Positions 17,169 through 24,990 of a stretch of DNA of 61,735 bases are shown here, in pieces. Origin of the DNA: Variovorax brevis (GTDB lineage Bacteria; Pseudomonadota; Gammaproteobacteria; Burkholderiales; Burkholderiaceae_C). The notes under the pieces were generated by a model that was not told the origin of the DNA, did not search any database, and saw nothing but the letters and a program-made list of their open reading frames with translations. The translations under genes were made by a program, and so were the position numbers. Position 1 is the first letter of the stretch; each line of letters starts with the position of its first letter. The stretch spans positions 1 through 61,735 of the forward strand of contig NZ_JASZYG010000027.1 of the NCBI RefSeq assembly GCF_030317105.1, given 5' to 3'.

Positions 17169-18838
17169 GCCGCAGCCAATCGACCTTCGCCCTGGCCACC
17201 CTGTCGCTGCTCGCCCATGGCCTGGCGTGGGCCGGGCCCGCGGTGGAAGGCGGCCAGAAACAGCCCCTGAACCTCACCGCGATCGCGATGTTCGTCGTGT
17301 TCGTCGCGATCACGCTCGGCATCACCTACCGCGCCGCGGGCCGCAGCAAGACTGCGAGCGATTTCTTCACCGCCGGCGGCGGCATCAGCGGCACGAAGAA
17401 CGGGCTGGCGGTGGCGGGCGACTACATGTCGGCGGCCACGCTGCTCGGCGCCATCAGCATGGTCTATGCGCGCGGCTTCGACGGGTTCGTCTACCTGGTC
17501 GGCTTCTTCATCGGCTGGCCGATCATGCTGTTCCTGATGGCCGAGCGGCTGCGCAACCTGGGCAAGTTCACCTTCGTCGACATCGTGTCCTACCGGCTCG
17601 ACCCCACGAGCACGCGCTGGATGGCCGCCACCAGTTCATTGATCGTGGTGCTCTTCTACCTGATCGTGCAGATCGTGGGTGCGGGTGAGTTGGTGCAACT
17701 GTTGTTCGGCATCGACTACAACATCGCGGTAGTCGGTGTCGGCGTGTTGATGATGGTCTACGTCACCTTCGGCGGCATGGTCGCCACGACCTGGGTGCAG
17801 ATCATCAAGGCCGTCCTGCTGCTCATCGGCGGAACGCTGTTGCTGCTGCTGTCGCTGTCGCACTTCGGCTTCAGCTTCGAGACGCTGGCGGCAAAGGCCG
17901 TGGCCGTGCACAAGAGCGGGCTGGCCATCCTGGGTCCGGGTTCGTTGCTTGCCGACCCCGTCTCCACCGTCTCGCTGGCGCTGGCGACCGTGTTCGGCCT
18001 GTCGGGCTTGCCGCACATCCTGATGCGCTTCTTCACGGTGCCCAATGCGAGGGAGGCTCGCAAGAGCGTGTTGGTCGCCAACACCTGCATCGGCTACATG
18101 TTCCTGGCCTGCTTCGTCATTGGCTTGGCTGCAGTGGTGATCGTCGGCACCGACGCCCAGTACTTCGAAGGCGGCCAGGTCGGCGGCAAGCTGCTCGGCG
18201 GCGGCAACATGGTGGCGATGCACCTGGCCAAGGCGACCGGCGGCAACGTGTTCCTCGGCTTCCTCGCGGCGGTGACCTTCGCGACGATCCTGGCAGTGGT
18301 CTCAGGCCTGGCGCTGGCCGGCGCATCGGCGATCTCCCACGACCTCTACGCCAACGTGATCAGGCGCGGCAGGACAGACGAAGCGGCCGAGGTGCGTGTC
18401 ACCAAGCAGGCCACGCTGGTGATCGGCGCCATCGCGGTCGCGCTGGGCATCGTGTTCAAGGGACAGAACCTCGCGTTCCTGGTCGCGCTGGCCTTCAACG
18501 TCGCGGCCTCGGCCAACTTCCCGCCGCTGGTGCTGTCGATGTACTGGAAGGGGCTGACCACGCGTGGCGCGGTGGCCGGCGGGTTGGCGGGGCTGGTGTC
18601 CTCGGTGGTGCTGGTGATCCTGTCCCCGGGGGTGTGGAAGGCGGTGCTCGGCAATCCGGTGGCGATCTTCCCCTACGACCATCCGGCGCTGTTCTCGATG
18701 ACGCTCGCCTTCGTGGCGGCGTACGTGGCCTCGAAGCTCGACAGGAGCCCGCGCGCGCAACGAGAGCGCGAGGCCTTCGCCGCCCAGTTCGTGCGCGCCC
18801 AGACCGGCTTCGGGGCGGAGCGGGCCGCCGGTCATTGA
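17165..18838 (+). CDS. actP: Cation/acetate symporter, ActP-like sodium:solute symporter
   Basis: Protein of 557 aa, close to the 549 aa of E. coli ActP. It starts at the ATG overlapping the DUF485 stop, with a signal-like first segment (LATLSLLAHGLAWAGPA) and about 13 transmembrane segments. The SSS-family features SDFFTAGGGISGTKNGLAVA and GDYMSAATLLG are clear. ActP-type carriers take up acetate and other short monocarboxylates with a cation. Coming after the aldehyde dehydrogenase and CoA-transferase genes, it may import the cluster's substrate acid; acetate itself is the default guess. Confidence 0.92.
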   Translation: MSRSQSTFALATLSLLAHGLAWAGPAVEGGQKQPLNLTAIAMFVVFVAITLGITYRAAGRSKTASDFFTAGGGISGTKNGLAVAGDYMSAATLLGAISMVYARGFDGFVYLVGFFIGWPIMLFLMAERLRNLGKFTFVDIVSYRLDPTSTRWMAATSSLIVVLFYLIVQIVGAGELVQLLFGIDYNIAVVGVGVLMMVYVTFGGMVATTWVQIIKAVLLLIGGTLLLLLSLSHFGFSFETLAAKAVAVHKSGLAILGPGSLLADPVSTVSLALATVFGLSGLPHILMRFFTVPNAREARKSVLVANTCIGYMFLACFVIGLAAVVIVGTDAQYFEGGQVGGKLLGGGNMVAMHLAKATGGNVFLGFLAAVTFATILAVVSGLALAGASAISHDLYANVIRRGRTDEAAEVRVTKQATLVIGAIAVALGIVFKGQNLAFLVALAFNVAASANFPPLVLSMYWKGLTTRGAVAGGLAGLVSSVVLVILSPGVWKAVLGNPVAIFPYDHPALFSMTLAFVAAYVASKLDRSPRAQREREAFAAQFVRAQTGFGAERAAGH

Positions 18839-18915
18839 CGCGGTTCGGGCGTGTTGCGCGCCCGTCGGGCTTCGACGGCCATGATGGTGCAGGTATGGCC
18901 AGACCGGCCTTTGGC

Positions 18916-19740
18916 TCAATCCGGAAGCTTGGCCAGCTCGCGGCCAAAGTTGAGTTCCAGGTCGCCGGGCGTTTGCATCCCGCGTGCCAGGAGCGCTTGC
19001 ATCCTGCGCATGACAACGGGGGTGCGCATCGCCGCACCAAAGAGTTCCGAGTCGATCCGGAAGTCTTCGGTGTCGGCCAGCGTGATGGCATTCACGCGCC
19101 CCTTGATGTCTTCAAGCGCCTGCCGCGGAAAGCTGGCGATGCGGCGGGCCAGCGCGGCAACGAATGGCGAAAGGTCTGCGGCCGGCATGGCGCGATTGAT
19201 CCAGCCGTAGCGCTCCGCCAGGTCAGCGTCATAGTCATCCGCACTCAGCAGCACTTCCATTGCCCTGCCGCGCCCCATGGCCCGCGCCAGGTGCTGCACG
19301 CCTCCGGCGCCCGGCACCAGGCCGCTTCCAGCCTCCAGTTGCCCGAAGACGGCGTTCTCCCTGGAGGCGAATCGCATGTCGCAGGCCAGCACGAACTCGC
19401 TGCCCGCACCCCGCACGCGACCGTCGATCTGGGCGATGGTGACGGCCTTGGTGGTGCTCAGGCGGCGCAGCAGCAATCCGAGCGATTCTTCGCCGGTCAA
19501 CTGCGCCGCTTCCCGACGGTAGTCCTGCACCTGCGTCACGTCGACGTGCGGGATGAAAAACTGCGGATTTGCGCTGGAGAAGACGACGACCCGGCAGCTG
19601 TCGCCATGGTCCAGCATGCGGATGAGAGACACCAGGTCGCGAACCATCTTTGTGCCGAGCAGGTTCATCGGCGCGCTGTCGATCTCCGCGAAGAGCACAC
19701 CGCCGTCGCTTCTGGTGCGCAGCGTTTCGAACGCTTCCAT
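18916..19740 (-). CDS. Enoyl-CoA hydratase/isomerase family protein
   Basis: Crotonase-fold protein of 274 aa with AAAGGAAATCCAC before the ATG. Both acidic positions are filled: Glu115 in GAGSEFVLACD and Glu136 in FGQLEAGSGLVPGAGG. The usual SAGxDL segment is replaced by FFIPHVDV, so the substrate pocket is unusual, as in a subgroup of crotonases of unknown substrate. It converges on the ActP gene and is followed upstream on its own strand by a DJ-1/PfpI gene. Confidence 0.87.
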   Translation of the reverse strand: MEAFETLRTRSDGGVLFAEIDSAPMNLLGTKMVRDLVSLIRMLDHGDSCRVVVFSSANPQFFIPHVDVTQVQDYRREAAQLTGEESLGLLLRRLSTTKAVTIAQIDGRVRGAGSEFVLACDMRFASRENAVFGQLEAGSGLVPGAGGVQHLARAMGRGRAMEVLLSADDYDADLAERYGWINRAMPAADLSPFVAALARRIASFPRQALEDIKGRVNAITLADTEDFRIDSELFGAAMRTPVVMRRMQALLARGMQTPGDLELNFGRELAKLPD

Positions 19741-19761
19741 GTGGATTTCCTTTCGTGGTCG

Positions 19762-20379
19762 TCAAGCCGTCGCAACGGCCCCTTCAAGGTAGGGCGCAAT
19801 GTTCCGCAATGCGCGCGAGACGTACTCGTCGTGCTCCCCCACAGGCGTGACGTAGCGCAGTGCGCGATCTACCTCCTCGATGCCCGCCAGGCGGGCGATC
19901 AACCACGCGGCCAGGTACTGCGACGCAAGGCAGCCGCCCGCGGTGGCGACGTTGCCCCTGGCAAAGAACGGCTGATTCAGGACACAGACGCCCGCTTCCT
20001 CGACCCAGGGCTTCGTGATCAGGTCCGTGCAGGCGGGCACGTCGTCGAGCAGCCCCAGCTTGGCCAGCACGAGCGTGCCCGAGCACTGCGCGCCCAGCAG
20101 CTGCCGGGACGGGTCAAGCTGCAGCTGCGCCATCAAGGCCGCGTCGGCGACAACGTCGCGCGTCTTCCTGCCACTGCCGACGATGACCGCATCCGCCTCG
20201 CTGGCCTCGCGCAGGCTGGCTTGGGCTTCGAGCACCAGGCCGTTCATCGACTGCACACGCGCCGTGGGGCTGGCGATCGACACCCGCCAGTCCGGCTTCT
20301 TCACGCGGTTGAGGATGCTGAAGGCGACCAGCGAATCGAGCTCGTTGAAACCGTCGAAGGTGAGGATGGCGATGTGCAT
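19762..20379 (-). CDS. DJ-1/PfpI family protein
   Basis: Protein of 205 aa, start at the ATG for MHIAILTFDGFNELDS, preceded by AAGGACATCGCC. It has the DJ-1/PfpI glutamine-amidotransferase-like fold, with nucleophile-elbow Cys in LLGAQCSGTLVLAKLGLL. A second feature is GGCLASQYLAAWLI. It lacks the AraC domain of the GlxA regulators elsewhere in this window. Possible roles are hydratase, isonitrile hydratase-like or protein repair; the sequence does not choose. It lies between a crotonase and a SnoaL-like gene on the same strand. Confidence 0.82.
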   Translation of the reverse strand: MHIAILTFDGFNELDSLVAFSILNRVKKPDWRVSIASPTARVQSMNGLVLEAQASLREASEADAVIVGSGRKTRDVVADAALMAQLQLDPSRQLLGAQCSGTLVLAKLGLLDDVPACTDLITKPWVEEAGVCVLNQPFFARGNVATAGGCLASQYLAAWLIARLAGIEEVDRALRYVTPVGEHDEYVSRALRNIAPYLEGAVATA

Positions 20380-20483
20380 GGCGATGTCCTTGCGATGAGT
20401 TGATGGCGACGCATTGCTGATGAGGCCGAGTCCGCGGCGGGACTTCCTTCTGGTAACGCGCTGAACGCTGCTTGTTGGTCGCA

Positions 20484-20891
20484 CTAGGCCGATGCGTAAT
20501 CCCAAACATCAGGCGGCAGCTTGTCCTTGAGCGATTCGTGCATGGCGTCGCGGAACAGTTTCACTGCGGGATACGGGCGAAGGGCAATCGTGCGCTCCTC
20601 GATGAGCCCCTGCTCGTTGTCCACGATGACCTCCAGGCTTTCGATCTTGTGGCCGTCCATGGTGCCTTCCCAACGCAGGAAGGTGGTGCGCGCATCGAGC
20701 TTGAACTCGGCCGTATAGGCACCGGAGCCGCGCGTCGAGCTGGACTGGGCGAATATGGCCGCGATGACATCCCGGCCCTCGATCGGCCGGATCAGGATCG
20801 GGCTCTTGAATACGACGTTGTCGGCAAGGAGCGTGCTTACCTGGGCGGGTGTAGCGGTTCGGGATTCCCGAAGCTTGCGAAGGGGATGCAT
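20484..20891 (-). CDS. SnoaL-like/NTF2-like small protein
   Basis: Protein of 135 aa starting MHPLRKLRES after GGAGACTTCATC. The fold pattern, LADNVVFKSPILIRPIEGRDVI followed by beta strands and ERTIALRPYPAVKLFRD, is that of SnoaL-like NTF2 proteins. These bind hydrophobic small molecules and can be isomerases, hydratases or cyclases. The same subfamily forms the C-terminal half of the hydrolase fusion at 32666-33823 (HHRPLNAALKFSAEL there against ALRPYPAVKLFRD here). The substrate is unknown. Confidence 0.75.
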   Translation of the reverse strand: MHPLRKLRESRTATPAQVSTLLADNVVFKSPILIRPIEGRDVIAAIFAQSSSTRGSGAYTAEFKLDARTTFLRWEGTMDGHKIESLEVIVDNEQGLIEERTIALRPYPAVKLFRDAMHESLKDKLPPDVWDYASA

Positions 20892-21289
20892 GATGAAGTC
20901 TCCAATGGTTTGATGACGTGGCGTTTTGACGAAGCGGCGGTGGATCCTGACGGTCTGCGTGACCGTTTTTGCCACCGTAGGGAGACTTTAAAGAGCCACC
21001 TCGCGGGCAACAAGAAGGTGCGGCGCAAAGCCTCTTTCCGGTTTCAGCAAGAATGCCGGCGCGCGCGCTATTGATGCAGTTGCAACAGCGTTTTGTGCTG
21101 CGTCGTCTTACAGATCGGCGGCGCTTTTCCTAGAGTGAACCTGGCCCGTCCGGCAAGCACGCTCGCTCGTCGGCCGGCCGCAACCTTCATCTTCAAGGGA
21201 TGGCGCATGGGCCAGGAACTCCTCTTTTTCAACGATCGCAATCTCCTTGCCATCGAGCAAGAACACGCTGCAGTTGACAAGGATCGGTC
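20892..21289. other. Intergenic region upstream of the MgtC-like gene
   Basis: 398 nt with no gene I can name. A possible 33-codon leader frame (21207-21308) is listed separately. No obvious terminator or operator is visible. Confidence 0.4.
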
Positions 21290-21308
21290 GTGTTGCAACT
21301 CGGCGTGA
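21207..21308 (+). CDS. Possible short leader ORF overlapping the MgtC-like gene
   Basis: A 33-codon frame beginning MGQELLFFND, with AAGGG 8 nt before the ATG, ends 19 nt inside the MgtC-like frame. Short leader peptides are known in front of mgtC in enteric bacteria, but this one shows no similarity to them that I can recognise. It may be chance. Confidence 0.2.
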   Translation: MGQELLFFNDRNLLAIEQEHAAVDKDRSCCNSA

Positions 21309-22021
21309 TCAATAGCTGGCACGGCGCGGGCGTGTGGATGGTGTTGAACATCGCCACCGCGCTGCTGCTCGGTTGGTTCGTCGGCTATGAGCGCTATTTC
21401 AGCGGGCGCGCTGCTGGCAGCCAGGTCTATTGCCTGGTTTGCGCCACCTCCTGCGCCGTCACCTTGCTGGCGGGCTACCCGTCCATGTAGTACTGGGGAA
21501 GCGTCCAAACCGCCATTGCCGCCGATCCCACGAAGGTCATCGGCGCCGTCCTCACGGGCATCGGTTTCCTGGGCGCGGGCATCATCGTGAAGAGCGGCTC
21601 CAACGTGCGTGGCCTGACGACCGCGGCATCCATCTGGGGTTCCTCTGCGATCGGCATCCTGGTGGGGGTGGGGTTCTACGTGCCGGCCATCGGACTGACG
21701 GCCTTGTTCGTGGTCTGCACGGCCGTCGTTCCCCGGATCGAGCAACTATTGCCTGCCCATGCGGCGATGACGGGAACGTTCCGATTTGCCAAGGGGCACA
21801 GGCCGAGACCCGAGGAGGTTCACCGCTTCGTGGTCAAACTCGGACTGCGTATCCCGCCCGAGAGCCTCGCCATGAGCTTCGACGGCACCCACTTCGAAAT
21901 CCAGTGCCTGATCGTCGGGAACTCGAACTCGCGAACCAGCGCGTTGAGCACGATCGGGGAAGAGCTGTCACAGCTCGCGCATGTCGAGCGCTTCACCTTG
22001 ACGCACTCGAGTTGGGCGTGA
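21290..22021 (+). pseudogene. MgtC/SapB family membrane protein, interrupted by an in-frame amber codon
   Basis: The frame opens at GTG (AAGGATCG before it) and gives an N-terminal MgtC part with LLLGWFVGYERY. It reaches a TAG at 21488-21490 and then continues in the same frame with the MgtC core ADPTKVIGAVLTGIGFLG and NVRGLTTAASIWGSSAIG, plus a C-terminal ACT-like domain to 22021. Without the stop the product would be about 243 aa, normal for MgtC proteins with a C-terminal domain. A single TGG-to-TAG or CAG-to-TAG change would explain it. It is either a young pseudogene or a base error in the assembly. MgtC proteins are inner-membrane modulators linked to magnesium limitation and ATP synthase. 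Confidence 0.8.
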
Positions 22022-22416
22022 GAAAGGTCTGCCCGCGTGCGGCCAGACTCGTGTCCCTGCGCAGACCATCGATGAGGTCGATGCCCGATTCGTTGCCGTA
22101 TCGCGCCCGGTCCGTCTGACCGGCGAGGACGTGGGCTTCGCCGAGGCCCTTGAAGCAACGTACATCGACGGATTCGTCGCGCTTCACAAGGGTTCGATTC
22201 TCGACCGCCTCCAACCTCGTGAACGACCGCATCTCACTGCCGCTACCAGGCATTGCAGACGCATCGGATTGAACGGTGCAAGTCTGCAGACCACGATTTC
22301 CCTGGTCGAGCAAGCGCCGCCCAAGTGGGCGGCGCTTGCTCCGGAGTCGGCGGCCTATGTGTCGAGCTTGTCGAAGAGCGCCGCGGCCGGTCGATCAGCA
22401 ACCTCGCGGCGGTCAA
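22022..22416. other. Intergenic region with a strong hairpin
   Basis: 395 nt without a credible gene, lying between the MgtC-like pseudogene (+) and the end of the efflux operon (-). The only structure is the 15-bp hairpin at 22309-22340. Confidence 0.5.
22309..22340. terminator. Perfect 15-bp hairpin between convergent genes
   Basis: AGCAAGCGCCGCCCA is followed by AG and then its exact reverse complement, TGGGCGGCGCTTGCT. It stands 77 nt past the stop of the NodT gene, in a convergent gap. There is no T run on either side, so a classical Rho-independent terminator is not proven. A REP-like or transcript-stabilising hairpin is the alternative. Confidence 0.5.
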
Positions 22417-23847
22417 TCAACGAGGACGCGCGTCGTCTTCCCAGCCACCCCCGAGTGCCAGGAACACATTGACCTGGTCCGACGCCAGCTTGCTCTCCGC
22501 CGCGGCGACCGATTGCTCGACGGTCGTGAGCGTGCGCGTCGCGTCCAGCACCGGCAGGTAGCTTTGCTTGCCCAGCGCGAACAACTGTTGCGTGTCCTGC
22601 GCCGCGCGGCTTGCCTTCTCGCGAGCCGCCTCGAGCAGCGCGTGCCGCTCCAGGTCGCGGGCATAGGTCTCCAGGGCGCTCTCCGTCTCCTTCAGCGCAT
22701 TCAGCACGGTGCCATCGAAGCGGGCGAAGGCGATTTGCTGGTCGGCATCGGCTGCGCGAATGCGGGCCTGGGTGTGCGACCGGTCGGGGAATTGCCAGCT
22801 GATCAGCGGCCCCAGCGAGAACTTCAGGGTGTCCGCATCGAGGAAGTTCTTGTTGAGACCGACCGAGCCGATCGAGGCACCCAGCGTGATCTTGGGGTAG
22901 AGGTCGGCCGTGGCGACCCCGATGCGCGCGGTGGCCGAATGCAGTTCGAATTCGCTGCGCCGGATGTCAGGGCGGCGACGCAGGAGACTGGCGCCGTCGC
23001 CGACAGGGATCGGCCGCGTCAGGTGCGGTTCCTGTTCACAGGACTGGACAGCGCGCGGGAAGTCTTCTGGCGCATGGCCGGTCAGCACCGCCAGCCGGTA
23101 GAGCGCCAGTTTCTTCTGCGCGCTGAGGACTGGAAGAATCGCGCGCACCTGGTCAACCTGGGCCGAGGAGCGGGTGACGTCGAGCGTGTTTCCGCGCCCG
23201 GCCTGGAACAGCGAACGGGTCAGTTCGGTGCTCTTCTCCTGAAGCGCCACCGAGCGTTCCGCCACGGCGATCTCGCGGCCGGACGAGCAGACATCGAGGA
23301 AAGCGCGCGTGGTCTCTGCGACCACCGTCACGCGTGTTGCGTCGTAGGCGGCACGCGCGGCATCGGTGTCGGCGCGCGCCGATTCGATGGTTCGCGAGAT
23401 CTGGCCGAACAGGTCGACCTGGTAGGACACGCTCGCCCCCAGGCCATAGGTGAAGTGGTTGGCCAGCTGTTTGCCGGGCCTGAGTTCTTCTTCTGCGGAA
23501 CGGCGTCCGTAAGAGGTTCCAGCCAGCAGGCTGGTGGTCGGATTGCGTGCCGCGTCTGCATAGTCCAGGCCGGCGAGGGCGCGTTGGATGTTCCCCGCCG
23601 CGGCGCGCAGATCGGTGTTGGCGGCCAGGGCTTCCTGCACCAACCCGTCCAGCGTGGGGCTTTCGTAGAGGCGCCACCAGCCCGCAGGGACCGGGTCGGG
23701 GTCGAAAGCCGCCTCGCTCGCGCCGAGGAAGGGCCCGTTCGCGACCTGGCTGCTGGCCGCCCCGTTGGCCGGCCGTTCGTAGTCGGGCCCCACGGTAGTA
23801 CAGGCCGCGAGCACCGCAGCGACAAAGAGCATGAGCAGGCGGACCAT
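22417..23847 (-). CDS. Outer-membrane efflux lipoprotein, NodT/OprM family
   Basis: Protein of 476 aa starting MVRLLMLFVAAVLAACTTVG, a lipoprotein signal with lipidated Cys16. The GPDYERP motif follows and two outer-membrane-factor repeats fill the rest. The trimeric TolC-like channel would export substrates delivered by the adaptor and pump encoded just upstream. Its ATG overlaps the adaptor stop by one base (TGATG), showing translational coupling. It is the last gene of the efflux operon. Confidence 0.93.
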   Translation of the reverse strand: MVRLLMLFVAAVLAACTTVGPDYERPANGAASSQVANGPFLGASEAAFDPDPVPAGWWRLYESPTLDGLVQEALAANTDLRAAAGNIQRALAGLDYADAARNPTTSLLAGTSYGRRSAEEELRPGKQLANHFTYGLGASVSYQVDLFGQISRTIESARADTDAARAAYDATRVTVVAETTRAFLDVCSSGREIAVAERSVALQEKSTELTRSLFQAGRGNTLDVTRSSAQVDQVRAILPVLSAQKKLALYRLAVLTGHAPEDFPRAVQSCEQEPHLTRPIPVGDGASLLRRRPDIRRSEFELHSATARIGVATADLYPKITLGASIGSVGLNKNFLDADTLKFSLGPLISWQFPDRSHTQARIRAADADQQIAFARFDGTVLNALKETESALETYARDLERHALLEAAREKASRAAQDTQQLFALGKQSYLPVLDATRTLTTVEQSVAAAESKLASDQVNVFLALGGGWEDDARPR

Positions 23848-24752
23848 CACTGTGCTCCTTGTGCGACGTGGACCGCGGCGGCCCGCGGCGTCTCGACGAC
23901 TTCGACGGTGGCGGTGCGCCCCATGATCAGCCGCGTGTCTTGTGGCACCCGGTCCAACTGCACCCGCACCGGAATTCGCTGCGCCAGCCGCACCCAATTG
24001 AAGGTCGGGTTGACGTTGGCGAGCAGGCTGCTACTGCCGCTTCGCTCTCGGTCCTCGATGCCGGCAGCGATGCTGTCGATATGGCCGTCGAGCCACTGCG
24101 CGTCACCGATCATGCGCACGCGCACCGGCGCGCCGACATGGATGCGGTCGAGCTTCGTTTCCTCGAAGTAGCCCTGTACGTGCAGCGAGTTCCGGTCCAC
24201 CAGGGCGAAGACGGGGCGGCCCGCGGTCGCGTAGGCGCCCGGGCGCAGGTCGAGGTTCGTCACCCAGCCATCGACCGACGCCTTGACCTCCGTACGGGCC
24301 AGGTTGAGGCGTGCGGTGTCCAGCGCCGCCGAGGCCTGCAGCAGGTTCGCCTTGAGCTGGTCCACCTTGGTGCCGCCTTGCTCGCGCAACTCCGCTGGCA
24401 CCAGATCGCCGAGCGTGACGTTTCGGCGGTTCTCGCGCCGGGCTTGGTCGATTTGCACGCGCAACGCCTGCACCGTGGCGTCGGCCTGCTCGACAGCAAG
24501 TTGAAAGCGTGCGCGATCGATGGTGAAGAGCAACTCGCCGCGCCGCACCGCCTGGTTGTCGTGCACCGCCACGCGTTCGACCAGGCCCGACACGTCTGGC
24601 GCGATCTGGATCACGTCGGCGCGCACGCGGCCGTCGCGCGTCCAGGGCGCCTCGCGGTAGTGGTCCCACCCGAGGTGGCCGACGACAAGCGCCAGTGCGA
24701 CGAGCGCCAGGGTCAACGCGATGCGTCCGATGGTTGGAAGGGAAATTTTCAT
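23847..24752 (-). CDS. HlyD/EmrA-type membrane fusion (adaptor) protein, AaeA-like
   Basis: Protein of 301 aa starting MKISLPTIGRIALTL, with one N-terminal membrane anchor (residues about 8-28). A biotinyl-lipoyl half-motif DVSGLVERVAVHDNQAVRRG is followed by a short helical hairpin, and the second half carries TEVKASVDGWVTNLDLRPG. The size and the neighbours match AaeA of aromatic-carboxylate efflux pumps. It links the FUSC inner-membrane protein to the NodT channel across the periplasm. Confidence 0.9.
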   Translation of the reverse strand: MKISLPTIGRIALTLALVALALVVGHLGWDHYREAPWTRDGRVRADVIQIAPDVSGLVERVAVHDNQAVRRGELLFTIDRARFQLAVEQADATVQALRVQIDQARRENRRNVTLGDLVPAELREQGGTKVDQLKANLLQASAALDTARLNLARTEVKASVDGWVTNLDLRPGAYATAGRPVFALVDRNSLHVQGYFEETKLDRIHVGAPVRVRMIGDAQWLDGHIDSIAAGIEDRERSGSSSLLANVNPTFNWVRLAQRIPVRVQLDRVPQDTRLIMGRTATVEVVETPRAAAVHVAQGAQ

Positions 24753-24759
24753 GACATCC

Positions 24760-24990
24760 TCATCCCAGAAGCGTGAGCAGGCGAAGGTCCAGAACGCTGG
24801 CGGCGAAGGCCACCCCGCCCCACAGCAGCGTGAACAGTGCAAGGTCGACGAGCGCTGGATGCCATACCAGGCGATAGGCACCGATGCGCGTCAACCCCTT
24901 GCGCAGTGGAAGGAGCAGGGCGCCGGCCAGGAAGGCCGACACCAAACCCATGTTGACGAAGATTCCGAACAGACTGACTTCTGCTAGCAC
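24760..24990 (-). CDS. DUF1656 small inner-membrane protein, AaeX-like
   Basis: Protein of 76 aa starting at GTG (VLAEVSLFGIFV), with AAGGAGTACGTGCC in front. It has two transmembrane segments (about residues 8-28 and 50-70) separated by RKGLTRIGAYRLVWHP, the conserved DUF1656 pattern. The start overlaps the end of the FUSC gene by 7 nt. Such proteins (AaeX, YdhI) accompany FUSC-type pumps; their function is not defined. Confidence 0.87.
   Translation of the reverse strand: MLAEVSLFGIFVNMGLVSAFLAGALLLPLRKGLTRIGAYRLVWHPALVDLALFTLLWGGVAFAASVLDLRLLTLLG

Noticed and set aside
18846..18864. CGGGCG...CGCCCG stem between ActP and the convergent crotonase
   Set aside because: Only six base pairs and no T run; such short stems are common at this GC content.
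18634..20403. 589-codon plus-strand open frame
   Set aside because: Antisense to the crotonase and DJ-1 genes; no recognisable domain.
21993..22313. 106-codon minus-strand frame after the MgtC-like gene
   Set aside because: Overlaps the MgtC-like C-terminal domain, ends in the hairpin region and shows no known motif.
22276..24171. 631-codon plus-strand open frame
   Set aside because: Antisense to the NodT and HlyD efflux genes; no family features.
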